Positions 33,312 through 41,916 of a stretch of 64,000 nucleotides of DNA are shown piece by piece; position 1 is the first letter of the stretch; each line of letters opens with the position of its first letter. Both the position numbers and the translations under genes were made by a program. Source of the DNA: an uncultured Bacteroidales bacterium (GTDB taxonomy: Bacteria; Bacteroidota; Bacteroidia; Bacteroidales; Muribaculaceae); contig CADBBK010000004.1 in assembly GCA_902792895.1 (NCBI GenBank), forward strand, positions 186,464 to 250,463, read 5' to 3'. The notes beneath the pieces were generated by a model, which had not been told where the DNA came from, did no database searches, and worked only from the letters and a program-made list of their open reading frames with translations.

Positions 33312-34358
33312 ATGACTGATAACATCGTAATTGGAAAACAAGAACCCCAAGCCGAGCGCCCGCCCCGCATGACGCTGGAGGAATTCTGTGGCAACGTGCG
33401 GCGCATGGAGTCACAGGGCCAGGACGGTGTCTCACTGTTCAACGAGGTCATCTCCAACGGGTATGCGCCCGAACTCATTGCCGAGGATGAGTTCCAGCAC
33501 AGCCGGCGCTTGGAACGCATCACCACCGAGATTACTCGGCGCTTCAGACAGGAAGGACTGCGCCTGGTGCTCGTGGCCGGTCCCTCATGCTCGGGCAAGA
33601 CCACCACGTCGCGCTTTCTCACGCACATGTTGCGCGACAACGGCATCCAGCCCTGTGTTGTTTCACTTGACAACTATTTCCTGAACCTCGACCAGCGACC
33701 CCTCGACATCAACGGCAACATCGACTATGAGTCATTCTACGGACTGGACCTCAAGCAATTGGGACGTGACGTGGCAAGTCTGCTTGCTGGCGACCAGGTG
33801 TCAATGCCCACCTATGACTACGTCAAGGGCGAACGTGCCTACCACGGCAACACCCTCAAACTCGAGAACAACAGCCTGCTCTTCCTCGAGGGACTCCATG
33901 CCCTCAACCCGCAGTTGGTGCCCAACATCGACGAGGACGTGAAATTCAGCCTCTTCATCACCGCTCAAGCCACCATCTACTATGGCGAGAAAGTAGGACT
34001 CAGTGAACACGACAACCGTCTGCTGCGACGCATCTACCGTGATTACAACAGCCGCGGTGCCAGCGCCTTGCAGACACTGCAGTGGTGGCCCGGCGTGCTG
34101 CGTGGCGAGCACATGTGGATTTTGCCATTCGCCAGCCATGCCGATGCCTGGTTCAACACGTCGATGGTGTTTGAGTTCTCGGCCATCAAGCCCCGCGTGG
34201 CACAGTTGCTGCACGAGGTACCCGAGAGCGAACCCGCTGAGTACCAGGTTGCCCAGCGCCTGAGTGCCGTCCTCGATCGTATCGCTCCGCTGACGCACGA
34301 CGACTTTGTCGCCATCGCTCCCAAGCGCAAGTTCCTGCTCAGCAACGAGGGCAAGTAA
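33312..34358 (+). CDS. Uridine-kinase-like P-loop protein lacking the TGS domain
   Basis: 348 residues, homologous to the C-terminal part of the preceding gene. Walker A VLVAGPSCSGKTTTSRFL near residue 90, then VSLDNYFLNLDQRPLDINGNIDYESFYGLDL, and EHDNRLLRRIYRDYNSRG, each matching the neighbour at the corresponding place. It lacks the TGS and synthetase-like N-terminal domains but keeps about 80 residues of linker. The strong terminator just upstream implies separate expression, although no convincing -7 box was found. Likely a nucleoside kinase paralogue with a different substrate or regulation. Confidence 0.83.
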   Translation: MTDNIVIGKQEPQAERPPRMTLEEFCGNVRRMESQGQDGVSLFNEVISNGYAPELIAEDEFQHSRRLERITTEITRRFRQEGLRLVLVAGPSCSGKTTTSRFLTHMLRDNGIQPCVVSLDNYFLNLDQRPLDINGNIDYESFYGLDLKQLGRDVASLLAGDQVSMPTYDYVKGERAYHGNTLKLENNSLLFLEGLHALNPQLVPNIDEDVKFSLFITAQATIYYGEKVGLSEHDNRLLRRIYRDYNSRGASALQTLQWWPGVLRGEHMWILPFASHADAWFNTSMVFEFSAIKPRVAQLLHEVPESEPAEYQVAQRLSAVLDRIAPLTHDDFVAIAPKRKFLLSNEGK

Positions 34359-34398
34359 AGCATCACACTCTAGAAAGATATATAGATTATCTAGCAAC

Positions 34399-34425
34399 AA
34401 AAAAGCGGCTTTCGCCGCTTTTTTT
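34399..34425. terminator. Bidirectional terminator at the obgE stop
   Basis: AAAAAAGCGGC-TTTC-GCCGCTTTTTTT: a short perfect stem with A and T tracts; it serves the kinase (plus) and, on the minus strand, overlaps the obgE stop codon at 34424-34426. Confidence 0.85.
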
Positions 34426-35647
34426 ATTCGTCATCGGGGTCGCTGACCACCTGGAAGTCTTTGTTCTCGTCCTCGTAGTCGCTCTCCCAGTATTCCTCGC
34501 TCCATTGCTGGCCGCCCGAGTCCACCATCTTGCCGCCTGCATTGGGTGCCTCGTCCTCCTCGTCATCGGCTCCAAAGATGAAGTCGTCCTCGGCCTGCTC
34601 ACGGTGGCGTGCATCGAGGTCACGGTGGGTAGGCGTCTCGGGGATGCGGTTGCGCTCATCATTGATGGTGCGCCACAGCAGGTCCTTCAGTTCGGTCAGT
34701 CCCATCTGGGCTACGCTCGAGATAAACACGGCAGGGATGTCATCAGGCAATTCAGGACGCATCTGCTCGATGAGTTCCTCATCCAGCATGTCACATTTGG
34801 TGATGGCCAGCACGCGCGGTTTCTCCACCAGGTCGGGATTGAAGGTTTCCAACTCACGGCACAGGATGCCATATTCCTTGCGGATGTCATTGCTGTCGGC
34901 CGGCACCATGAACAGCAGCACGGCATTGCGCTCGATGTGTCGCAGGAACCTCAGGCCCAAGCCACGACCCTCGCTGGCGCCCTCGATGATACCGGGGATA
35001 TCGGCCATGACAAACGACTGTTGCCCGCGGTAGGACACAATGCCCAGGTTAGGCTCCAGCGTCGTGAAGGGGTAGTTGGCAATCTTGGGTTTTGCCGCAC
35101 TGATGACGCTCAGCAGGGTAGATTTGCCCGCATTGGGGAATCCCACCAGACCCACGTCGGCCAGCAGTTTCAGTTCCAGGATCACGCTCTTTTCAACGCC
35201 TTTCTCGCCTGGCTGGGCAAAACGGGGCGTCTGGCGCGTCGCCGTCTTGAAGTGCTGGTTGCCCAGGCCACCACGGCCGCCGCGCAGCAGGCGCACGACC
35301 TGGCCGTCCTCGGTCACGTCACACAGGAACTGTCCCGTCTCGGCGTCATAAACCGCCGTGCCGCAAGGCACCTCGATGGTGCGGTCCTCGCCATCCTTGC
35401 CCGTACACTGGTTCTCACCGCCCGACTGGCCGTCGGTGGCAAACACGTGGCGCTGATATTTCAGGTGTATCAAGGTCCACAGGTTGCGGTTTCCCTTCAG
35501 GTAGATGTGGCCGCCGCGACCGCCGTCGCCGCCGTCAGGACCGCCCTTGGGGACATACTTGGCGCGGTGCAGGTGGGCCGATCCAGCCCCTCCCTTGCCA
35601 CTGCGGCACAATATCTTCACATAATCGATAAAATTACTCTCTGCCAT
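34424..35647 (-). CDS. obgE: Obg-family GTPase (ObgE/CgtA)
   Basis: 407 residues from the ATG at 35647 ([23 protein letters not shown]). The Gly-rich Obg fold occupies residues 1-158, then the G domain: GFPNAGKST (G1), DIPGIIEGA (G3), ITKCD (G4). The C-terminus is a long, very acidic tail (EDEAPN..., DPDDE) in place of the Obg C-terminal domain. Essential ribosome-associated GTPase for 50S maturation. The longer frame to 35707 begins upstream of the -7 element and is rejected. Confidence 0.95.
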   Translation of the reverse strand: MAESNFIDYVKILCRSGKGGAGSAHLHRAKYVPKGGPDGGDGGRGGHIYLKGNRNLWTLIHLKYQRHVFATDGQSGGENQCTGKDGEDRTIEVPCGTAVYDAETGQFLCDVTEDGQVVRLLRGGRGGLGNQHFKTATRQTPRFAQPGEKGVEKSVILELKLLADVGLVGFPNAGKSTLLSVISAAKPKIANYPFTTLEPNLGIVSYRGQQSFVMADIPGIIEGASEGRGLGLRFLRHIERNAVLLFMVPADSNDIRKEYGILCRELETFNPDLVEKPRVLAITKCDMLDEELIEQMRPELPDDIPAVFISSVAQMGLTELKDLLWRTINDERNRIPETPTHRDLDARHREQAEDDFIFGADDEEDEAPNAGGKMVDSGGQQWSEEYWESDYEDENKDFQVVSDPDDE

Positions 35648-35667
35648 AACTGTCTGTATTTTGTTTG

Positions 35668-35675
35668 CAAAGATA
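35668..35675 (-). promoter_or_regulatory. -7 element for obgE
   Basis: TATCTTTG on the minus strand, 21 nt upstream of the obgE ATG at 35647; this fixes the start. Confidence 0.65.
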
Positions 35676-35794
35676 GTGAATTTTTTTGAATAACCCGCCT
35701 TACACATCCCCCAAACAACCCCCTGTCAACGTACTCCAAGCCTCAGGCTCGGAAAAACACTCTGCCAAAGCAAACAACTAAAAACTATTTTCAC

Positions 35795-35802
35795 TACCTT
35801 TG
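35795..35802 (+). promoter_or_regulatory. -7 element for lgt
   Basis: TACCTTTG, 34 nt upstream of the ATG at 35836; it overlaps and excludes an alternative TTG start at 35800. Confidence 0.65.
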
Positions 35803-35835
35803 CTACCGCAAAACAAGAAATCAACAGCAGACACG

Positions 35836-36726
35836 ATGATACTGGATTCCATTACTTGGACCGCGAGTCCTGAGTTTTTCAGCATAGGGCACATGACCGT
35901 GCGATGGTACGGGCTGATGTTTGCCATCGGCTTCCTGGTAGGCTATGAGATAGTTTACCGCATCTTCCGCCATGAGGGAGCCCGCGAGAGTTGGGTGGGC
36001 ACTCTGTTCATCTATGTAGTCGTAGCCACCATACTGGGAGCCAGGCTGGGGCACGTCTTCTTCTATGACTGGGGGTACTACTCACAGCATCTTGGAGACA
36101 TCCCCAAGATTTGGGAAGGTGGACTGGCAAGCCACGGCGGCACCTTGGGCATTATGCTCGCCATCTGGCTGTACAGCCGCTACGTGACACGCAAGCCCAT
36201 GCTGTGGACCTTCGACCGCCTGATAGTGCCTGTGGGCCTTGTCGCTGCACTCATCCGCATCGGCAACCTGATGAACCACGAGATTTACGGTGGTGAGACC
36301 ACCATGCCCTGGGGATTCCGTTTCATCGACAACGTGGGCCAGTGGATGCAGGGCGCCGAGCCCGTCTTCACGGCACCGTGCCACCCGACACAGATCTATG
36401 AGGCCGCCTTCTACCTGTTGACGTTCATCGTGTGCATGTTCATGTACTGGCGATGGCGCGCCCAGGAACGTGAGGGACTCCTCTTCGGCGTGTTCATGCT
36501 GGGCATCTTTGTGCCCCGCTTCTTCATTGAGTTCATCAAGAATGTGCAGGAACCGTGGGAAATCGCCATGCGTGCCAGCATCGGGCTGGATCAGGGCCAG
36601 TTGTTGAGTATTCCGTTCATCGTGCTGGGCATCTGGCTCATCGTCAGGGCTATGCGGCGACCGCGCGTCCCGCTGGAGTACCCCAACCGCTTTGCTGACG
36701 AGGAAACCGGCAAAAAGAAGAAATAA
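35836..36726 (+). CDS. lgt: Prolipoprotein diacylglyceryl transferase
   Basis: 296 residues from MILDSITWTASPEFF. Multipass inner-membrane protein with Lgt hallmarks: VRWYGLMFAIGFLVGY, the conserved His in EGGLASHGGTLGI, the Lgt signature RIGNLMNHEIYG (Arg and Asn), and HPTQIYEAAFYLL. It transfers diacylglyceryl from phosphatidylglycerol to the lipobox Cys, the first step of lipoprotein maturation, and so serves the many lipoproteins in this window. A short C-terminal Lys-rich tail. Followed by a small lipoprotein gene 20 bp downstream. Confidence 0.96.
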   Translation: MILDSITWTASPEFFSIGHMTVRWYGLMFAIGFLVGYEIVYRIFRHEGARESWVGTLFIYVVVATILGARLGHVFFYDWGYYSQHLGDIPKIWEGGLASHGGTLGIMLAIWLYSRYVTRKPMLWTFDRLIVPVGLVAALIRIGNLMNHEIYGGETTMPWGFRFIDNVGQWMQGAEPVFTAPCHPTQIYEAAFYLLTFIVCMFMYWRWRAQEREGLLFGVFMLGIFVPRFFIEFIKNVQEPWEIAMRASIGLDQGQLLSIPFIVLGIWLIVRAMRRPRVPLEYPNRFADEETGKKKK

Positions 36727-36746
36727 AGCGCTATTTTTAACTGAAT

Positions 36747-37496
36747 ATGAAACATCTCCACTATTTCATACCGCTGCTGGCAGTGCTCGTGCTGGCTACC
36801 GGCTGCAAAAAGACCAAATCCGCAATGGACAACACCGCCACCCCAATGGAAGGCGCACCCGTGATGATTGACGACACCACGGTCCAGGGCCTCAGAGTCT
36901 ATTATCCCCAATTCAGCCACATCGACCTCGTCTGCGAGAAAATGCCCTCCAAGCAGGACACCAACGTCATCTTCTGTGCCGAGGCTGCCTTTACCCACGA
37001 ATTGCTCGACGAGTTTGCACACAGCAACATCGACGGCGACCATGTGAGCGGCGGCAAGCGTTACAAGGGGGCCAAGTGCCACGACAACAGCGGTGCATTC
37101 GCTTGGTTCAGCGACACGACATGGGAGTTTGTCCACGGCGAGTATAGCGAATTGCTCGACAGTGTGGCCGAAGCCGGCGGAATGGGGTTCGGCCAGGCAA
37201 TCATCATCTACAACGACGAGAGCATACGCCCGCTGTGGCGCGACGGCGTCAACCAGTACCGCGCCCTGTGTGAGAAGAACGGCCGCCTGTGCATCGTCGA
37301 TAGCCGCAAGAAAGTTGAATACGAGAAGTTTGTAGAAATGCTCGAGGCGTTCGCACCGCGTTACGCCCTCTACATGGACATGGGTGCCGGCTGGAACCAC
37401 TCCTGGTGGCGAGACAGCCGCGGCAAGGTCCACGAAATCCACCCCATCGACAAGAAGTCCCGCTATTGCACCAACTGGATCACCTTCTACAAGTGA
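36747..37496 (+). CDS. Unknown lipoprotein downstream of lgt
   Basis: 249 residues. Signal peptide with lipobox (MKHLHYFIPLLAVLVLATGCKKTK). The body (LRVYYPQFSHIDLVCEKMPSKQDTN, then CHDNSGAFAWFSDTTW and QAIIIYNDESIRPLWRD) ends with ALYMDMGAGWNHSWWRDSRG, weakly reminiscent of phosphodiester-glycosidase (NAGPA-like) folds where a conserved D/MG.G motif ends the domain. I do not make a firm family call. It is 20 bp after lgt and probably co-transcribed; itself an Lgt substrate. Confidence 0.6.
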   Translation: MKHLHYFIPLLAVLVLATGCKKTKSAMDNTATPMEGAPVMIDDTTVQGLRVYYPQFSHIDLVCEKMPSKQDTNVIFCAEAAFTHELLDEFAHSNIDGDHVSGGKRYKGAKCHDNSGAFAWFSDTTWEFVHGEYSELLDSVAEAGGMGFGQAIIIYNDESIRPLWRDGVNQYRALCEKNGRLCIVDSRKKVEYEKFVEMLEAFAPRYALYMDMGAGWNHSWWRDSRGKVHEIHPIDKKSRYCTNWITFYK

Positions 37497-37597
37497 GCGA
37501 GGCATCCTTGACGTACTGATGCTCACGGCCACGCCAAGGCGAGGCCCTACAATGGTGGTTCCTAAAAAAGTCGTTGCTTATGTTGTTCCACGTTGTG

Positions 37598-37620
37598 CGC
37601 GTTGTTTGATAAACAATGCG
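37598..37620. terminator. Weak hairpin between convergent genes
   Basis: CGCGTTGTTT-GAT-AAACAATGCG forms a 10-bp stem (one G-T pair) between the lipoprotein and the mscS-like gene. No T-tract, so only a candidate terminator. Confidence 0.4.
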
Positions 37621-37643
37621 GCTTAGCGTGGGGAAGGAGTGTG

Positions 37644-40007
37644 TCACTCCTGCGGAGCGGGAGCCGTGCGGATGTGCAGGTCGGCCTGCGGGAAGGGAAT
37701 CTCGATGCCGTTTTCATTCAAGACACTGTAGATGTTCTCCTTAATCAAGGCGACATCGGCAACCTGTGAGGATACGCGCACCCACACGACGACCAGCAGG
37801 TCCACACTGCTCTCACCGAAGTTCTGGAACAGCACCTGTACACCCTTGCCTGGGTCATAGCAGTCAAGCTTGCTGATGCGCTCTATAATCATCTCGCGCA
37901 CCGCGTCAATCTTGCTGCCGTAGGCCACACCCACCGTAATCTTGGCCATCTCGTAGCCGTGGTTACGCGTCATGTTCTTGAAATTCTTGGTAAACAGCTG
38001 ACTGTTGAGGAACGCGATGACCGAGCCGTCGATGGTCTCGACCAATGTGCTCTGGTAGTTGATGTTCTTGACCTTGCCGCGCACGCCGTCACACTCGATG
38101 ACATCACCTATCTTGACACGGCCGTTCATCAGCGACAGGCCGTAGAAGAGGTTCTCGAGCGTGTCCTTCATGGCAAAACCGATACCAGTCGAGAGACCGG
38201 TGAGGATGAAGGTGATGCCCGTGCGGTTGACGTGCAGGGTTACCAGCACGATGTAGACGTAGATGCCCCAGCCGATGTACTTGATGATGTTCATCGACAA
38301 CGTCACGGCCTTGTTCTCGCTGCCGGTCTTATAGACCTTCCACAGCTGATAGCCCTGAATGAACAGGTAGATGATGTAGTGGAACACAAAGGCAGCGGCC
38401 ACGCAGAACAGCAGACGGTCCAGCGAGAGCACAATGAGTCCGGGCTGGTCCACAAACTTGTAGCGGAAGATGCGCTCACACCACTGTGTGAGGTCAAACA
38501 CCTGAGCTGCCCAATAAATCGACAGCGCCACGCTGAGGGTAGCAGCGATGGGAACAACCATCTTATAGACCGCATCATAGAACCATGTACGTCTCACGTC
38601 GGCATCTTCAGGAATGCGCCTGCGCTCGTAATTGTGCAGCAGGTCATAGACAACCGTGATGGTCTGGATGAGCGTCAGCTGCATGATCCACCAGATGAGC
38701 ACCTGCACGCTCATCAACGTGTAACCCATCCATGCCATGACTGTGGACACGGCCATCACGGTGAACGAGATCCATGAGTAGAACATGTCGCTGCGCGGCA
38801 CATCAGCATTGTGGCGCCTGTTGACAATCAACTGCCACACGGTGAACACCAGCAGCAGGGGAGGGAAGACCAGATTGACCATGGTGCTGGGCAGGAAGAC
38901 GATGCGGAAAAAGAACACCACAAATCCCACCAGCAGCACGGGCACATAGAGCTTGATGCCGCTCTTGACCGCACTGCTGTCCAAGCGGATGATGATAGAC
39001 AACGTGATGACGGCAATCAGCCAAGCATACTCGCTCAGCAGTGTTGTGGCCATGGACATGAAGTTCTGATCAACGACACTGGAGATGATGAATGTGGCAA
39101 TGCCAAACACCGCAGCCGCTACACAGATGACGATGCATGACCGTTTCTCGAGGAAGGTCTTGTAGGATGCGCGGGTAAGAAAACGCTTGGGTACCAGGAA
39201 ACGCAGGATGAGCCAGCTCAGGACCAATGCACCGATGACATACACGGCCATGAAGATGAACAGGAAGCCGATGTATTCTCCACGCCATTCACTGCGCGTC
39301 TTGCGCGTAGGAGTATATTTCTCGGAGATGTCATCCCTACTGTTTTTCCAGTTGTAGTTAAACCGCTTAAGTATCTGGAAATAGTTCTGCCCGCCGTTGA
39401 CAAACACGTTCTCGCGGATGCGTTCATACATCTCCATGGCATAGTCATTGAGTTTCTTGGCCTTCTTGGCCACCCACTGGCGCTGCTCATGATTGCCCTT
39501 CATGGTTTCACGGGTCTTGCGGATATCACTCTCGATGAACTTGGCCAGGAAGATGCAACTGTCACGGGTGGCACGCATTGCCGGAGTCTTGAGCTGATAG
39601 TCAGGGATGTTGTTCAATGCCTGTACCAGGCTCTCATACTGCGCTATCTGCTCGTCCTGCTGCTGTTCAAACTGCTTGAACGAACGCGTGCGCGACACCC
39701 GGTTGTAGAGCGATGTAGCCTGGCCGCAGGCATAGGCCAGGTCAAACACGTTGGCCTCCTTCTGGCTATAGAGCATCAGTTCGATGTTGTTGCACAATTC
39801 CAGGTCACGCCCGATGCTGCGCTGGAACTGCTTGTTGCGTTGCTCAAAGCGCTTGGCACGCTCCTTCTGCTCCTGATGCGTCTCGCTCAGTTCCTCACAC
39901 AACACGCTCAGCGTCTGCGCCATATTCTCCTCCTTGAGCACTGCACTTGCCGGCAGCATTGTCGCCAGCACCAGCAGTACCAGTAATAGTTGTCTCTTCA
40001 TCATCAT
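37644..40007 (-). CDS. Large MscS-family mechanosensitive channel
   Basis: 787 residues from MMMKRQLLLVLLVLATMLPASA (ATGs at 40007, 40004 and 40001 are all possible). A cleaved signal peptide is followed by a long periplasmic helical domain (to about residue 240, Gln/Lys/Glu-rich coiled coil), several membrane segments (about 250-580), and the MscS core: LSTGIGFAMKDTLENLFYG, IKIGDVIECDGVRGKVKNINYQSTLVETIDG, and a cytosolic domain. It resembles the MscK/YbiO-type long channels. Opens under membrane tension to protect against osmotic downshock. The longer frame to 40076 begins upstream of the -7 box. Confidence 0.88.
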   Translation of the reverse strand: MMMKRQLLLVLLVLATMLPASAVLKEENMAQTLSVLCEELSETHQEQKERAKRFEQRNKQFQRSIGRDLELCNNIELMLYSQKEANVFDLAYACGQATSLYNRVSRTRSFKQFEQQQDEQIAQYESLVQALNNIPDYQLKTPAMRATRDSCIFLAKFIESDIRKTRETMKGNHEQRQWVAKKAKKLNDYAMEMYERIRENVFVNGGQNYFQILKRFNYNWKNSRDDISEKYTPTRKTRSEWRGEYIGFLFIFMAVYVIGALVLSWLILRFLVPKRFLTRASYKTFLEKRSCIVICVAAAVFGIATFIISSVVDQNFMSMATTLLSEYAWLIAVITLSIIIRLDSSAVKSGIKLYVPVLLVGFVVFFFRIVFLPSTMVNLVFPPLLLVFTVWQLIVNRRHNADVPRSDMFYSWISFTVMAVSTVMAWMGYTLMSVQVLIWWIMQLTLIQTITVVYDLLHNYERRRIPEDADVRRTWFYDAVYKMVVPIAATLSVALSIYWAAQVFDLTQWCERIFRYKFVDQPGLIVLSLDRLLFCVAAAFVFHYIIYLFIQGYQLWKVYKTGSENKAVTLSMNIIKYIGWGIYVYIVLVTLHVNRTGITFILTGLSTGIGFAMKDTLENLFYGLSLMNGRVKIGDVIECDGVRGKVKNINYQSTLVETIDGSVIAFLNSQLFTKNFKNMTRNHGYEMAKITVGVAYGSKIDAVREMIIERISKLDCYDPGKGVQVLFQNFGESSVDLLVVVWVRVSSQVADVALIKENIYSVLNENGIEIPFPQADLHIRTAPAPQE

Positions 40008-40029
40008 CTTGTTCTCAAAATTGTGGCCG

Positions 40030-40037
40030 CAAAGATA
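40030..40037 (-). promoter_or_regulatory. -7 element for mscS-like gene
   Basis: TATCTTTG on the minus strand, 23 nt upstream of the ATG at 40007. Confidence 0.65.
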
Positions 40038-40061
40038 ACATTTTCCACCAAATCCCGCAAC

Positions 40062-40119
40062 AATTCCATCCGTCACCCACTATCATTCAAAATTCCATCC
40101 GTCACCCACTATCATTCAA
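40062..40119. repeat. 29-bp perfect tandem duplication
   Basis: Two adjacent identical 29-bp copies (40062-40090 and 40091-40119), beginning AATTCCATCCGTCACCC and ending TATCATTCAA. They lie between the mscS-like promoter and the SusD terminator hairpin. No known element recognised. Confidence 0.9.
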
Positions 40120-40149
40120 CTTGTGGGCTAATCATCACCATACCAGAAA

Positions 40150-40185
40150 CAACAGGGGATGTGCCGGCTGGCACACCCCCTGTTG
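40150..40185 (-). terminator. Hairpin downstream of SusD (pair 4)
   Basis: CAACAGGGG-A-TGTGCC ... GGCACA-C-CCCCTGTTG forms a long stem 29 bp past the susD stop (minus strand). The T-tract is weak (TTGTTTC). Confidence 0.7.
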
Positions 40186-40213
40186 GATATAGCGTTATAA
40201 TCTATTTCAAAGA

Positions 40214-41869
40214 TTACTCAGCGGTGGGATCATTGATGCTCTTGTAACCACCGTTATAGTCGGTCTCCTTCAAGGGAACCTCCCATACCCAGTTGTTCAC
40301 TGCATCGGGTGCGATCGTAACAGCAACAGCAGTGTGGGCATTGCCACCCTGAGCAAAGCTGTGACGTACAACGGGCAGTTTCCAACGCTTCAGGTCACTC
40401 CACTGGAAGCCTTCGCCCCAGAGCTCAAGTGCACGGTAGTCGGCGATCTCGTTGAAGAGGTCCTGACCAGTCTTGCTGCAGGTGTAACCGGGGTTGCGGC
40501 CCGAACCAGCGTTCAAGCGAACGAGGGCATCCTGTGCATTGGCAGGCTGGTTCATGAAGTAGTAGCACTCAGCCTCGATAAGGAGCATCTCACTGGTGCG
40601 GATGTAGGGCAGATAACCAACGCCCGGGGTATCAAACACGTAGAACTTCAAGTGTCCACCCAGGTGATATACACCATAAGCGTAGGGCTCACTCAGACCG
40701 GGAGCTGCATGCTCCTGCACGTAGTTGTAAGCCTTCATGTAAGCATCCATGCTCGAGAATGCCAAACCGGCGGTCAGACCAATGTAACCGTAGGTCTGGT
40801 CAACCTGTGCGGGATCACTGCCATCGATGCCCAGACCACTCTCGGTGAGGAACAGCGACTTGCGGAAGTCCTCATCGGGGATGCGGTTGATGAGCTCACG
40901 GCCGATGCTACCAGCACCGTTCTGGGTGTTGGAAGCATAGTAACCGTTGCAGCTGTACTGGGTACCATAGCTCCAGTACCAGTTGTTCTCATCGGCACTG
41001 CCATAGCTACCGAGAATCCACTCACTGGTGGGACGGCAGAAACCAGCACCATAAGCATCATTGCTCATCAAGGGATAACCATCCTCGGCAAGCTTTGCGT
41101 GGCTGAGGGCAGTCTGATAGTCCTCCTTGTAGAGGGCAGCACGGGCATAAACAGCGTGTGCAGCATTCACATTAGGAGTCCAGCAATCATTAGCAGGACG
41201 GTCAATACCGCTCTCGTTGAACAGCGTGATGGCCTCGTCCAGATCCTTGTAAATCTGGGCATAAACCTCGGCCATGCTCGACGGAGCAAGGTCACCGGTC
41301 GACTCATCAAGACGCAGAGGGAGACCCTGAGCAGAACCATTGTTGGAGTCTTTCCAGCGCTGGCAGTAGTAATGGATCAACTTCTCATAGCCATAGGCAC
41401 GGAAGGTCAGGGCCGAGCCCTTGATGAACTTCTTGTCGGCATCACTACCCTCGGCATCGTCAATGCGATTGATAATCACATTAGCCTGGGTAATCATCTG
41501 ATAGTAGTAGTACCAAGCATAGTGGTTGTAAATGCTGGTCTTATTGGTGTGATAGGTCTGGTTGTGGATAGGAGCCCAACCCGAAGCATACTGGTTGTAG
41601 TTGTAGTCCTGGGAGGGATAGTTCTCATACAGACGCATGATGGCATTCTCACCACAGAAACCCTGTGAATAGTTACCATGCTGGATGGTCATCGTCTTGG
41701 CCACACCGTTCAGTGCCTTGTAGGCATTGTCAACGGTTGCGATGGCCGAAACATCGCTAATCGATTCGGTGGGTTTTGTCTCGAGATAATCCTCACCACA
41801 AGAGGTGGTAGCCAATGCAGCACCGATCAGCAGACCGCTCAATAAAAATCTATTTATATACTTTTTCAT
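40214..41869 (-). CDS. SusD/RagB-type surface lipoprotein (pair 4)
   Basis: 551 residues from the ATG at 41869 (MKKYINRFLLSGLLIGAALATTSCGEDYLETKPTESI), lipobox TTSC. SusD-type helix segments: GSALTFRAYGYEKLIHYYCQRW, VRLNAG..., and YLPYIRTSEMLLIEAECYYFMNQPANAQDAL; the C-terminal ALELWGEGFQWSDLKRWKLP is typical. Partner of the SusC that ends 47 bp upstream. No carbohydrate enzymes follow; the operon ends at the hairpin at 40150-40185. Confidence 0.95.
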   Translation of the reverse strand: MKKYINRFLLSGLLIGAALATTSCGEDYLETKPTESISDVSAIATVDNAYKALNGVAKTMTIQHGNYSQGFCGENAIMRLYENYPSQDYNYNQYASGWAPIHNQTYHTNKTSIYNHYAWYYYYQMITQANVIINRIDDAEGSDADKKFIKGSALTFRAYGYEKLIHYYCQRWKDSNNGSAQGLPLRLDESTGDLAPSSMAEVYAQIYKDLDEAITLFNESGIDRPANDCWTPNVNAAHAVYARAALYKEDYQTALSHAKLAEDGYPLMSNDAYGAGFCRPTSEWILGSYGSADENNWYWSYGTQYSCNGYYASNTQNGAGSIGRELINRIPDEDFRKSLFLTESGLGIDGSDPAQVDQTYGYIGLTAGLAFSSMDAYMKAYNYVQEHAAPGLSEPYAYGVYHLGGHLKFYVFDTPGVGYLPYIRTSEMLLIEAECYYFMNQPANAQDALVRLNAGSGRNPGYTCSKTGQDLFNEIADYRALELWGEGFQWSDLKRWKLPVVRHSFAQGGNAHTAVAVTIAPDAVNNWVWEVPLKETDYNGGYKSINDPTAE

Positions 41870-41916
41870 AATGATTGTCATTTAGAAAATACTTTGTTAA
41901 TTGATCATCTGATTCA

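Noticed and set aside
37577-37592. Possible third parS site (TGTTCCACGTTG...)
   Set aside because: Only the left half matches TGTTNCACGTG; the right half does not.
40062-40119. CRISPR-like repeat
   Set aside because: The two 29-bp units abut with no spacer, and no cas genes are present.
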